From Typha latifolia (lineage: Eukaryota; Streptophyta; Magnoliopsida; Poales; Typhaceae): a DNA stretch of 64,000 nt. A program made the position numbers and the translations under genes. Under the pieces are notes generated by a model, which saw only the letters and a list, made by a program, of their open reading frames with translations, did not search any database and was not told the DNA's origin. The stretch is from positions 12,039,096 to 12,103,095 of the forward strand of contig CM034100.1 of NCBI GenBank assembly GCA_019914945.1, in the 5' to 3' direction. Shown here piece by piece: positions 10,473 through 22,180 of this stretch. Numbering within the stretch: position 1 is the stretch's first letter; each line of letters opens with the position of its first letter.

Positions 10473-11761
10473 AACATTATCACATTCACGTGCATATATC
10501 TATTTACGATTATTAATGCAAATAGTCCATGTTAACTTTATATATCTATTTACGATTACTAATACAAGTAGTCTATGTTAACTTTAATTATTTGACATAA
10601 TTACACTTATCATGATTACTATGCATATTCATGGGCATGATCATGTGTGATAGCACGTAATATATGATAATGATGTGTGTTTTATTATGGTCATTGTGTT
10701 GTATGATATCATGCTACTTACACACATGCACGATCATAAAAGGGTGACTTCTGTGTTTCAACAATACTTGACACCTCATTAACTAGGGTTAGGGGCGTGA
10801 GATATTATTATAATTTTTAGGTATTTAACTTAGAGGGAGACGGGTCGAATGACACAAATCTAGCGGTATTCAATGACATAGGAAGAGGGCGTCCATGAGT
10901 GATGACTCATAATTTTTCGCACGATGGTATGATGATATGGAGTCGAGGACTCAAAGGGTAGTATCGAGTGTGATACTAACTCATGTGATAACCTTATGAC
11001 TGAGGTCATTAGTCAGCGATGACGACCAATTGATTATGTTGTTCATCATGTGATGGGCTAATGATTCTACCACTAGTGTCTACCCTCTCTTGGAGGTGTT
11101 TGTATAGTCTGCTGTGAGTATTGATGTGGCCTTTGGGCATGGTTCTACATGACGCTAAGTGAAAAACTTCAAAGTCTGAGGTGATGTATATTCTATTTTA
11201 TGGTGTTGACATGGTTTGTGGGTGGAGCTCGATGTGTGCTCAAATTTGAGGACATCATACTCCAAATTGATACATGTCATATTATAGATTGCTAATGCAT
11301 GTGAGCATTAGATGATCACAATGAGTAGGTAGTTCTCATGCATTGATTTTGATCATATAATGTCCATATTCATATTTATACTACTTTTAGACAGTAAAAG
11401 TGGGTACTTACTAGGCTTTATACTCATCATTTTTTGATAAAAATATTTCTCAGATTAGTAGACGAGCCCAAGTTCATAGAGGAGCTAGTGAAGATTTATT
11501 TTTATAATTATTTTAATCATTTATTCTTGTAAATTAATTTAGATGGCTTGTAGCCCTTGCATAAGTAATTGCATCTATTTTTGAATATGTATTTTAGAGC
11601 TTATCGTGGCCTTTAGTGATGGGCTTCGTTTGTCTGTAATATTTGTGAAAATATGGATTTTCTCTATTATATTATATTGAAACATTAACCAACATGTCAC
11701 GTAAAAATTACATGGGTTCCACTCACATGAGGAGCACACGTATTTAGTGGCGGGTGTTACA
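10473..11761 (+). mobile_element. Right part of the long Tekay/Del-like 5' LTR
   Basis: It ends GGGTGTTACA at 11752-11761, the canonical end of this LTR type. The segment 10780-11110 matches the 3' LTR at 15420-15840: a GGGGTTAGGGG-like phrase, a CTAGCGGTA phrase and a GGGCGTC phrase, in the same order. The segment 11400-11760 matches 16010-16381. The copies are clearly diverged. No gene is seen. Confidence 0.75.
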
Positions 11762-11879
11762 AGGGCTCTCTTCTCTTTATCTGTCTTCACTTGTCATCTT
11801 CTTTCTTCACTATCCTCCTCCTGCAGCCTTGTCTCCCTTCCTCCATCTCTCGCCCTCCATTCTTACCTCCCTCGCTGGA

Positions 11880-12920
11880 AGTCTACAGGCAACTTGGCTT
11901 GTTTGATCACCCAGCAGGAGGGCATCTTAAAGGATCTACAGAGGATTGATGTTCCTATTATTTCCAGCAGAGCGAGCTTGGGACTTTTTGCTCATTTGGT
12001 GGTGAGACCGACTCTAGCTGAGAGGATCCGAACTGCACAGGTGGAGGATCCTCACTTCCTGCAGATAATTCAGCAAGTCCAAGGTTTGGGCAAAGGAGGT
12101 TTTCGTATTGATGATGCGGGAACCTTGAGGTTTGGAGATAGATTTTGTGTGCCAGATGTGAGTGAACTCCGAAAGGAAATTTTGGAGGAAGCTCATCAGA
12201 CTTCTTATAGCATCCACCTTGGGGAGACGAAGATGTATCATGATGTTTGCAGGACTTTTTGGTGGCCAAGACTGAAGAGGAGCATAGCAGAGTTTGTATC
12301 CCGATGCCTGACATGTCAGCAGGTAAAGATTGAGCACCAAAGACCTGCAGGGACTCTCAGACCTCTACCCATTCCTGAGTGGAAATGGGAGCATATTACT
12401 ATGGATTTTGTGGTTGGGCTGCCAAAGACTATAAAGAAGAAAGATTCCATTTGGATAATTGTTGATTGGTTGACCAAGTCTGCTCATTTTTCTTCCAGTT
12501 AACACCACAGATTCCATGGAGCAGCGGGCTACCTTATTTCGAGATGAGATCTTTGCTCGCCACGGGGCTCCCGTATCCATCACCTCAGATCGGGACCCTA
12601 GATTTACATCTAGATTATGGCAGCAATTTGCTAGATCTCTGGGTACCAAATTACAGTTCAGCACAACTTATCATCCTCAGATCGACGGCTAGTCAGAGCG
12701 GACGATCCAGACATTGGAGGACATGTTGCGTGCTTTAGTTGCTAATTTTGGACTTAGCTGGGATAGGCATCTTCCTTTGATTGAATTTGCCTATAATAAT
12801 AGTTATCACTCTAGCATCGGGATGCCCCCATATGAGGCTTTATATGGTCGGAGATGCCGGACACCTATCAGCTGGGATGAAGTGGGGGAGCGGAAGATAG
12901 AGAGCTCAGAGTTGATCTAG
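11880..12920 (+). pseudogene. Tekay-like integrase, broken
   Basis: The reading frame is open to 12502. It includes the HHCC zinc finger (LEEAHQTSYSIHLG, then CLTCQQ) near 12184-12325 and the core WKWEHITMDFVVGLP near 12381-12425 with the first catalytic Asp. A frameshift near 12500 splits the core; TSDRDPRFTS with the second Asp lies near 12590 and the E-containing helix near 12690-12730. A further block (FAYNNSYHSSIGMPPYEALY) spans about 12788-12850. A stop occurs at 12918-12920. Confidence 0.9.
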
Positions 12921-13091
12921 GAAACCATTGACAAGGTCCAAAGGGTACGTGAGCATTTGCGGGCAGCTCAGAGTCGATAAAAGAGCTATGCTGATCGTCG
13001 ATGTCGATATCTAGAATTTCAGGTTGGAGATAGAGTTTTCCTCAAGGTCTCACCTTGGAAAGGAGTTGTCCGATTTGGGAGAAAGGGCAAG

Positions 13092-13454
13092 TTGAGCCCT
13101 CGATACATTGGACCTTATGAGATACTGGAGCGGATAGGGTCAGTTGCATACCGTGTGGATCTGCCTTCAGAGTTGTCTCAAATTCACAATGTTTTCTATG
13201 TGTCAGTATTGAGAAAATATTTACATGATCCCTCCCATGTGTTGAAAGAGGAACATATTCAGCTGAAGAAGGATTTTTCTTATGAGGAGCAACCCATTCG
13301 GATCATTGATAGATGCGTGAAGGTGCTTCGGAGAAGAAACGTACCACTGGTCAAAGTTCTTTGGCCGAATCATAGAGTAGAGGAAGCTACTTGGGAGCTT
13401 GAGGGAGAGATCCAGTCCACTTATCCACACTTACTAGATAACTCCGGTACGTAA
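13092..13454 (+). pseudogene. Tekay-like integrase C-terminus with chromodomain
   Basis: An open 120-codon stretch. SPRYIGPYEILERIGSVAYR near 13095-13155 is the integrase GPY/F module. The chromodomain occupies roughly 13285-13430: EEQPIRIIDRCVKVLRRR, then VKVLWPNH and EEATWELE. Chromoviral chromodomains of this type are thought to steer integration to heterochromatin. It is an isolated C-terminal fragment of a polyprotein. Confidence 0.9.
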
Positions 13455-13490
13455 TTTCGAGGACGAAATTTTTATTTTGTTGGGAGTAGT

Positions 13491-16381
13491 TGTAACACCC
13501 GTTAAAAAAATAATAATAATTTAGCGCACACGCCATGCGCGTGCACCCTAACCACAACACACGCGCTTGCGCTGACTCCTTCTTCCCCCTCCCCCACCTC
13601 TCGCAGTCAGTTGCGAGAAGTGGGAGAGAGGTGCGCCGGAGTGGAGTTAACTCCACTCCGTTGCCCTCTCCAGCTCTTCTCTATTTAATCTCCTCTCCTT
13701 CCCCTCGAGTTTCCCTCTTTTTCGCAATTTCCTCTTCTTCGCTCTTCCCTCCTCTCTTTTCACTTCTGAGCCGCCGAAGTCCTCGTCGCGGGCAGCAAGT
13801 CACCGGAGCACCGACAATCAACCAAAACCCCCCTCACCTCGATCCTCAGGTTAGCCTTCACCCCCTCTTCAGTTCAATTTGAAAATAGCCTAGTTAATCA
13901 TGTGTAATTAGGAATTTATTTTCATCTGCTTCCGCCGGGGAAATTCGCCGACCGGCGACCTCGGGTCGACCACCCACCGGTCCGGGAAGTTTCCCCGCTT
14001 CAACCCCTTGCTGTGGGTACCCAAATTGGGTCCCCACGGGGCGTGAGGGAGGCGATGGCATGTTGCCTCCCACCGCCGGGTTTCTTTAGCACAAGCGGCC
14101 ACCATCGGCGGTGGTGGCCTCACTCGTCAACCTTGGCTGACCCATCTCTTCACTTGGAAGAGGTAGGTAGCTGAGAAGAGGGCTTCGAGCCCACCTAGCT
14201 CTTAGTTGAAAACTCCATGGCCGCCGGCCATGGAGTTCCTCAACTCTCTCTCTCTCCGGCCGCGCTAGCCGGAGGATCTAATCACTCCTGCACCCAAGTC
14301 GACCTAGTCGACTTGGGGAGGAGTTGCCGGAGCCGGGAACTGCCGGTGACGAGGATCACCGGCAGCATTATCCCTTTCTCCTCTGTTTCTCCTTCTCTGG
14401 CAAGGAGAACGAGGAGAAGGTGGGGGTTGGGCCAACCCCTACCGGTCTCTCTCTGGGTTGTGCCGTGGGTTGCGCTGCAGCCCAGGTCCTCAGACCCCCT
14501 TTTTCTCTAAGGTCTCGGTGGACTGGGCTCTGGAGCCTAGTCCACCCACCTCCTCTTTTGTTTGACTGGGCTTTGGAGCCCAGTCCACCTTCTCACCCTA
14601 CTGAACTGGGCCCTTGAGCTGGTCCAGAGCACTTTTGACTCCTCATTCTGTTGGACTGGGCTCTTGAGTCCAGTCCACTACCTCTAGTCTAGTGGGCTCT
14701 TGTCTCCCTCTCTCACTCTCACCTAAATTGCTGGGCCTTGAGCCCAGCCCAACCTTTAACATTTTAACCCTAGACTAATTTATTATGAGTCTTTTTTTTA
14801 TTAAATTCTATTAGCTACCTAAATTGTAATTATTATAATTTTCTCAACCTTGTTATTAATAAAATTAGGAACTATACAAAATCAAAATAGGTATTTGAAT
14901 TCTTTTCAATTACCTTCACATTTACAATTTGAACGACTCTAAATGACCATTATCATTTTTTTTAATTAAGACATAATATCTCGGACCTAGAGAATCAAAC
15001 TTAAGTTTATACAACAAGATGGTTAGTTTATAAGTTCATTAATCTTATGTTTATTTTATTTATAAATTATTAGATCCATTATTGTGCGGGAAGAATCTCG
15101 AAAATCAAGAAGTGCCGACTGATTAGGAGAGTAAGACGGATTCGAGGAATAACTCAGGCGAGTAGAATTCTATAATAGTCTTTGATACATGCATGCTTAT
15201 GTCAATTCTTATATGTAATAATTAAATGTCGTTTTCTTACTTGTGAGACTTATATGACATTTCATGCTTGCATTTAATTACATGTCAATTCTTACTTGCA
15301 TTATTTATCACTTAATGCACATGTGTGATAGACTCTATGCTTGCTTATAATATCTGTTATTGTGATGATTATGTTAAATAAATAATAGAGGTCATGGCAC
15401 CACGTGCACGTATCACTGTTAGTCAAGTCCCAGTTAGGCAGTGCCCTTTTATCCACTCAACCCGGGGTTAGGGGTAGAGTGTATATTATATAGTATTATA
15501 TTAGCGGCCCACACCTGAGGTCGGTAGCTGGTGGAGCATGCAGGTGATTACACTGCCCTAGTTGGAGACTTGACTAGTATGATATTAGAAAAGATGATTG
15601 AGAGGTAGGGATTGTAGTTCTAGCGGTACCTGAGGACGAAGGGTCAGGGCGTCTATTGAGCTGTGTGCTCTTATCATCCGTATGTGATGATTTCACTCTA
15701 TGCGATGATTACTAGAACGGTGTTGAGGGGACTACGACTGGGGTCCTTAGTCTGATGGCCATAGACAACCGGTCATATGCAGCGTCACGAGGCATGTATG
15801 GGCGATAATACCGCTAGTTGACTAGTCCCCTTGATTTTTATGGTGTTTATGAGATATGTTATTGTGACTCGACTTCTGTGTGGATTTTTATGTAAAATGA
15901 ACTATAATGAAGGAAGCTATTAAAAGTCATAATATACATTTTTTTTTCCTGACATGTTATGAGTTGCATTTTTATTTATCATGTAATATTCTTAGATTAT
16001 TATTAGATTTTACTTGCTGAGCCCCGTGCTCACCGCCATTTTTGGTGGAAATATTTCAGAGATGATTATAGAGAATGTGGACACCGAGGAGTAGCAGATT
16101 CATTTCCTTTATTTTTTTTAGCATTTGTTTATTCTATTATTTCCAGTTGGACTTAGCCCCTGCGAGGGTATTTATGTTTTAACAAATTTGTGATGGACTT
16201 GTATTCCTAGAGGCTTGTTGAGGCCTGTGATATTATAATTCTGGATTATTTGTTGGATTATTATGGTATTTCTTGACTTATTCAGATACTTGGTGAGATT
16301 ATTTCACTGATAGGTCACGTGGGAATCACGTGGACATGCTCCACGTGAGGAACACATGAATTTTTGGAAGTGGGTGTTTCA
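13491..16381 (+). mobile_element. 3' LTR of the Tekay/Del-like element (2.89 kb)
   Basis: It starts TGTAACACCC after the purine tract and ends GGGTGTTTCA, near-perfect terminal inverted repeats for this LTR type. A TATA-like CTCTATTTAATC occurs near 13679. Short open frames at 13535-14617 sit in GC-richer leader sequence and show no known domain. The right flank at 16382 is gypsy pol sequence, so this element inserted into another gypsy copy. Confidence 0.9.
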
Positions 16382-17805
16382 TTGTAGCCTATTCTTCTCC
16401 TACTTTTCCTTTTCTTGACGAGCTGAGGTATGCATATACATCTGACCTATATGTTTTGAGATTGTTACAGGAGGTGTTGGATGATCCAAAGTGCCATCCC
16501 GAGTAAGAAAATTGAGACGGTTTGTTGCTTGACCGTAGATGCATTCGGGTGCCCGCAAATGATGGATTGTGGTAGAAATTGTTGAAGCACTTCCACCAAA
16601 CTCCAGAGGCTGGTCATGAGGGTGTCTTGAGGACTTATAGGAGGATATCTCAAAGTTGCACGTGGCCAGGATTGAGGTGAGATGTGAGGAGTTTTGTCTG
16701 TGCTTGCGAAGTCTATCAAAGGGCTAAGACAGCCACATTGAAACCGGCTAGATTACTACAACCTCTATCGATACCGGACCGTATTTGGGAAGATATTTCT
16801 ATGGATTTCATAGGAGGTCTTCTGCTGGTACGTGGTTATTCCATTATTTTTATGGTGGTTGATAGATTGAGTAAGTATGCACATTTTTCTACATTGTCAC
16901 ATTCATTTTCAGTCAAGTTAGTGGCTAAATTTTTTGTTAGAAATGTTGCTGGGTTACATGGCATGCCATGCACGATTGTCTTCAATCATGATTGTGTGTT
17001 TATGAGCATCTTTTGAATGGAGTTTTTTAGATTACAAGGAACTCAATTTAACTTCAGTTTGGCCTACTATCCATAGACGGACTTTTGCTGCTTTGTTGGA
17101 GAGATGCCGAGACGATGGTTGGAGTTCTTACCGTAGGCGGAGTGGTCTTACAACACTGCCTGCCAAAATAGTATTAGCATGACTCCATTTGACGTGGTGT
17201 ATGGGCGCATGGTTCCGACATTACGCACCTATGACTTAGTGGCATCTGCAGATCGGACGAAGGTGGAGTTCGACATGTTGAGGAGGTTTTGTGCCCATCT
17301 TAAACTTGCTCAAAATCATATGAAGCATGTTTATGATCGTAGCCATCAGGAGTAGGAGTTTGACATCGACAGTTGAGTGTTTGTGAGGGTACAACCGTAT
17401 CAACAAGTGACCTTACCCCTGATGTGTAACCAAAAGTTAACACATCGCTACTTTGGTCCGTTTCTAGTGTTAGAGCGTATCGATCCTGTTGCATATCGTT
17501 TAGAGCTGCCAGAGGGGTCGAGTGAGCATCCTGTATTCTATCTTTCATTGCTGAGGGAGCGCATTAGAGATCATGAGGTCGTTGGATCAGCTCTACCGGA
17601 GCCATTGGAGGAGATAGAGATCGTAGAGCTAGTTCGCATACTTGTTGGGCACCGACGACGTCATGGTACCAGATTAGAGATGGAGATTCTAATTGAGTGG
17701 CTTGGCAAGCCATCCGATGAGACGACATGGGAGTTGGAGACGGATATCTTGGAGCGTTTCCCCGACTTTACACCTTGAGGGCAAGGTGGGGGAAGCGTGG
17801 TGGGC
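16382..17805 (+). pseudogene. Gypsy element C: integrase and tail, broken
   Basis: It starts in the RNase H-integrase linker (SPTFPFLDELRYAYTSDLYV) at the exact edge of the Tekay LTR. Integrase follows: HHCC finger near 16580-16730, core MDFIGGLL and VDRLSKYAHF near 16800-16890, a decayed remainder, then FGPFLVLERIDPVAYRLELP near 17450-17510. The tail ends WELETDILERFPDFTP with a stop at 17776-17778. It is homologous to the minus-strand copy at 6240-7680 and has many stops. The 5' half of this copy is not in the window. Confidence 0.85.
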
Positions 17806-18653
17806 TGATACACCTTGCTAGAGTCTATTCTTATTGCATTAGTTAATTATTTTTATTAAAATAAATTTCATGTAAGTCGCATTTGAACGTGGAAGGGGTC
17901 GCGTTCGAACGCCTTTGCAAATTCCTGCAATAGGTACACAAAAATAGAGAACGCAAAATGTGCATTCGAATGCCCGTGTTTGAACGTTTGCATGCATTGA
18001 GAGAGAACGTCTTTTGTGCATTCGAATGCGATCGGGTGCGGTCGAACGCGATCGGTGGGATTCCACTAGAATTAGGATTAATTAATGTTATTTTGGCTTG
18101 TTGGCTAGGCTCTATAAAGGTGTGGATGGCAGCCAAAATTAGAATGCTATTAGAATATTAGTTTCTTGCCTCTCTATCATCTCTCTACCCTAATCTCCCT
18201 CCTCCCTCTTCACCAACCTACCACCTCTACCGTTGGCAAGGTCTCTCCTAACTTTTAATCTCCCTCGTCTATCAACTCCTCCCTCTTCTTTGGGATCTCG
18301 ACCACTTCTTCCCCTTCATCTTTATCCCTTAGATAACATCACCCATCCACCCTCATCTCCATTATCATCCATAACCCTATCTTCCACTCCACTCGTCACC
18401 ACCACCATCATCCGCAATATATCATATTTTTGTCCTAGTTGCAGTTCGAATCGACAAAGGGAATAAATATAAAAAGCGTAGATCAGGGAGCTACGGATCG
18501 ATTACACTTTGTTTCGTAAATTTTGGACTATGGGAGAATATTTGGTGAATATTTTTTCTCGATTGCTCGAATATTTGGTGAATATAAAGGGATCATTCCG
18601 TAACCTATCATTGGTATCAGAGCCTATCAGTTTGGTACCGTAGAACTCTATGA
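17806..18653 (+). mobile_element. 3' LTR of gypsy element C
   Basis: It starts TGATACACCTTG after a purine-rich tract. It holds palindromes at 17876-18056, a TATA box CTATAAAGG at 18112-18120 and the pyrimidine-rich leader. A PBS look-alike (TGGTATCAGAGCC, 18612-18624) lies before the end near 18653. The length of 848 bases equals that of the solo LTR at 50458-51307, so the look-alike belongs to the LTR. Confidence 0.8.
17876..18056 (+). repeat. GCGTTCGAACGC palindrome cluster in LTR C
   Basis: An exact copy at 17901-17912 plus about seven variants. The cluster ends about 55 bases upstream of the TATA box at 18112. Confidence 0.85.
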
Positions 18654-19268
18654 GCAACCAGCTAGAATTAGAGAAGCCTTCGTTCAACATTTTAGAGCCA
18701 TATTTACGACGATGAAACCACCATCGATATTCAACTACTGCTTGGACATGCTAAACTCTGTGCCCACTATCATTGAAGATGATAGGATAAGCATCCAGAC
18801 TATTCATTCTAATGCAAAGATTGAGGCCACTATCAAATCTCTTGGTTCGGACAAAGCATGAGGACTTGATGGTTTTAATGCCAGATTTTTCCAAAATTTT
18901 TGGCCCGACCTCAAGAGTGAAGTCACTATAATGGTGAATTATATCTTTCTTAATGGCTACATGGATAAAGGCCTCAACAAATGCACCATTGTTTTAACTT
19001 CTAAGAAGGAAAATGCCATGCAAGTTAGTGAATGCAAACCGATGAGTTTATGCAATACTATTTACAAGCTGATTATGAAGCTAATAGCTGCTAGGATAAA
19101 GCAACATCTTAGTGTTATCATTGTCCCAAACTAGAATGCATTCACACTAGGTAGACAAATTGTTGATAATCAAATTATTGCTTAGGAGGTGATCACTTAC
19201 CTCAAATCGTCGAAAACGAATAAGGATGCGTTTATGCTAAAAGCTGACACTTCCAAAGCCTTTGATCG

Positions 19269-20219
19269 TGAAAAACCCCTAGACACAAGTATGTATCTAA
19301 ATACTAGGCAATGATATCACTCGTTCGCTCAAGTAAAAGTCCGATAAAATAGTAAAAAAATGAAAGCAGAGATGAACGCCAAGATTTTAACGTGGAAAAA
19401 CCCAAATGGGAAAAAACCACGGATTTAAACTAGGATCGAAAGCAATCACTAGGATAGTAGCAGTTACAAGACTAACTCACAAAACAACCCGTCGATCCAA
19501 ATGACTTTGTTCCTCTTAGTCTTGCTCGCTAGAACCCACGATTCACTGCTTCTCGTGATTGATGTCCAACCTTAGTAGCCCTCGAGATTGATCTTTCATC
19601 TAGATAGCCCTTAAGATGAAAGATTAAGTTTTGTAGATAAGTGGAACCTTGTTGGTTGAAGAACCTATGTAGCCTCAAGAAGTCTCATTCAATAATACTT
19701 CTTTAACAACCCTAGAGTTAGGGCATCACAATTCTTATATATGATCTCCAAGATAGAGCCAAATCCAAGTCTTATCCGTACTCACGAAAGTCCAAGATTT
19801 TCAAACTTCATTGGTGCGTTTGAACGCGGCCCGGGTGCGTTCGAACGACTTGACTTGATCTCAGGTGCGTTCGAACGGGCCCAAGTGTATTCGAACGCGA
19901 CAACTTGAATTTTTTAGGTTGCATTCGAACACATTTGAGAACGCTGCTCTCGATCTGTGTAAACGCATGTACCCGCGTTCGAACACATTTGTGAACACAG
20001 CTCTCGGTTTGTGTGAACGCAGTACCCGCGTTCGAATGTGTTTGTGAACGCACCGCGTTCGAACACGTATGTGAACGCGGTGTGAACTCAACAACTTTGC
20101 TCCAATAATCTTGCAATTCTTCAAACCAGAGATTTTCTAAACTTGTATAAAGCTCATATACATGCAAAAATACACTTAGAATATTTTGTACACAATTGCT
20201 AACAATTAAAAACCTAATA
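19269..20219 (-). mobile_element. Copia solo LTR with perfect 5-bp target duplication
   Basis: 951 bases of the same LTR family as the nested copia element (22181-31700). It runs from TGAAAAACCCC to CTAATA (CTAACA in the relatives). GATCG flanks it at 19264-19268 and 20220-20224. Removing the LTR and one copy of the duplication closes the LINE reading frame. On the minus strand it holds palindromes at 19813-20085 and a TATA box ATATATAAG near 19735-19743. Confidence 0.95.
19813..20085 (-). repeat. Palindrome cluster in copia solo LTR
   Basis: About eight variants of GCGTTCGAACGC alternate with half-sites in the GTGAACGC style. They sit upstream of the TATA box on the minus strand. Confidence 0.8.
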
Positions 20220-21598
20220 GATCGGATAGAGTGGACATTCATCGATGGTTGTCTCAAGCTACATGGTTTCCTGGACAACTCCATTGGTCGTGTCATGAGC
20301 TACCTATCGACTACCAGCCTAACCATATACGTGAATGGTAGTGTGGATGGGTTGTTCTCTCCCTCAAGAGGTTTGAGGCAATGTTGTCCATTATCCCCAT
20401 ACCAATTTCATCATCCATGCTAATATCCTACCTATCCTTCTAGACAATGAACTAAAGTTGAAGAGGCTTACGAGGATCTAAATTTCAAAATATGCTTTGC
20501 CTCTTACCCACCTCATGTTTGCCGATGACTTGCCCCTCTTTAGCAACTCCACACACTATGACACCACAAATTTGAGGGGAGTCATTGATTTCTTTTCAAA
20601 GGTTAACATAGATACGAAAAGTCAAATCATTTCAACTCTAAGAGTCAAACAATTGGAGGGAGAAAACAAATATCTTAAAAATCCTTTAGTTCTCCCCCAT
20701 TCCAAATGTAAAGCCTACTTATTTGTGTTTGACGAAGTCAAGAACACGCTGGCAGGATGGAAGGCAAGACATCTATCTCATGCTGGTCGATTGGTCCTCA
20801 TTAAAGCTACTCTCAACTGCATTCCAATATTCTTCATGTGAAGCATCCTTTGTAGAAATTCTTTTTCAAGATGCTTGACGCTCTCATGAGAGACTTTTTG
20901 TGGGGATTCACTAGCGACAAGAAGAACCTATACCTCAGATGATGGAGTCTCCTTTGCCATCTATGCATGAATGGTGGATTGAGAGTTTGAATATTGTCAA
21001 TCAAGCTCCTATCGTCAAACTCGCATGGTGGCTCCTCAATGACAAGGACAGTATCTAAGCAAATCTTTTAAGAAAGAAATATCTCTCAAAGTGCTCATTT
21101 TGGTCAACAGAATGCATCGGAATTGCATCTTGGACCTCGATCTCTATTCTGAAAACCTGCAAGAGTTTAAAGAAAATGATCAAATATGAGATAGGCAATA
21201 GAAGCACAGTATTCATTGCTAAAGACCCTTGGTTACCAACTTTCAATCTCAGTGAAGTCAGCCTCGCTAACCACATTACCAAGGTTGAAAACTTGATCAT
21301 TAAGCGTGAAGTGAGGTGGGACACGAACTTACTACACCATTTATTCTTAGACTGTTTCTAAGTCTATCTTCAATGGAAAGAAGTGATTGGTTACTTTGGA
21401 TAGCCATGTCCAATGGCAATTTTATCTCAAGATCTGCTTATGTCGCCCTAGCCGAAGGTGCTTGGGTGGCCATGGGTTTGAGGCAGAATTAGGAAAAGTA
21501 GGTTTTCCAGTCCTAGCCTCCACTGCTGAGTTTGCCTCACCATAGGGTGCTGATTTTGGAGTAGCTAGTGGTGCTGGCGATGTAGGTGGGTGGTAACG

Positions 21599-22180
21599 TG
21601 ATGCAAACCGGGTCAGATCGGATCACATCAAAGGGAGATTGGGCTTAATAGATTGAGTCTAATTATATTATTTGGTTATTTGGTTTAGTTAAAGCCTTAG
21701 TAGGTTAGGATTTTATTTAATTATCTAAATCTAGCTTTGCACAATTTTTAGAAAAATATCAGTAAAATATTCGACAAACATATGAATAATATAAAAATAG
21801 TTGCATAAGATCTCTAACCTCTAGATCTATAACTTTGGTATTCACAAATTCTCCAGATTCGGAATCTATCTGCAGCGAAACGAAGGGTTAATTTGAGAAG
21901 ATAAGGAAGACTGGTTTAGTTAAACTTGTTTCAAACTTTTTGATTTAATCTCTATAAATAAGGCCTTATACTTTGTATCTTAGATATGCTTGGAATGAAA
22001 GATTAATTGGCTTTTGCCTTGGCATCTCTCAACACTAGGCCGTCGTCCTCTTTTTCTTCCTCGTCCTTTACCAACTAACCTTTTTCATTGGCATGGTCTC
22101 GTCTAGCTTCGAATCTCTCTCTTCTACCGATTCCCTTAGTCTTATAGGGAAAGTCTACTTCTCCCCCTTTGTCTCCCTAC
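21599..22180 (+). mobile_element. 5' LTR of element B, first part
   Basis: Starts TGATGCAAACC. It contains a TATA box CTCTATAAATAAGG near 21949-21962. It shows no GCGTTCGAACGC cluster. It is cut at 22180 by the copia element, with CTAC duplicated (22177-22180 and 31701-31704). Confidence 0.85.

Larger units (their letters stand above)
11762..13490 (+). mobile_element. Tekay-like internal region, gag to RNase H deleted
   Basis: A pyrimidine-rich stretch (11766-11870) follows the LTR directly. No PBS, gag, protease or RT is present. Coding sequence starts abruptly in the linker before integrase. The region ends with a purine-rich tract at about 13459-13490 beside the 3' LTR start TGTAACACCC. 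Confidence 0.85.
18654..21598 (+). mobile_element. LINE (non-LTR retrotransposon), RT part, split by a copia solo LTR
   Basis: Plant L1-type reverse transcriptase. The N-terminal RT block (EATIKSLGSDKA, then LDGFNARFFQNFWP) lies at 18820-18910 and KPMSLCNTIYKLIMKLIAARI at 19037-19100. ADTSKAFD stops at the copia LTR edge (19268) and the same frame resumes after it at 20220. The RQCCPLSPYQF block is near 20370-20405 and the catalytic FADD at 20518-20529. The thumb includes AGWKARHLSHAGRLVLIK near 20750-20805. Many stops. The 3' continuation is cut by the gypsy LTR at 21599, and a matching LINE tail is at 34411-34878. The 5' end (EN, ORF1) is absent. Confidence 0.85.

Noticed and set aside
14217..14617. 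GC-rich ORFs near 14217-14617
   Set aside because: They lie within the long LTR leader, overlap each other in different frames and show no domain.
18612..18624. True PBS of a gypsy element starting at 18611
   Set aside because: No gag follows, LINE sequence starts about 40 bases later, and solo copies of the LTR contain the same look-alike inside their ends.
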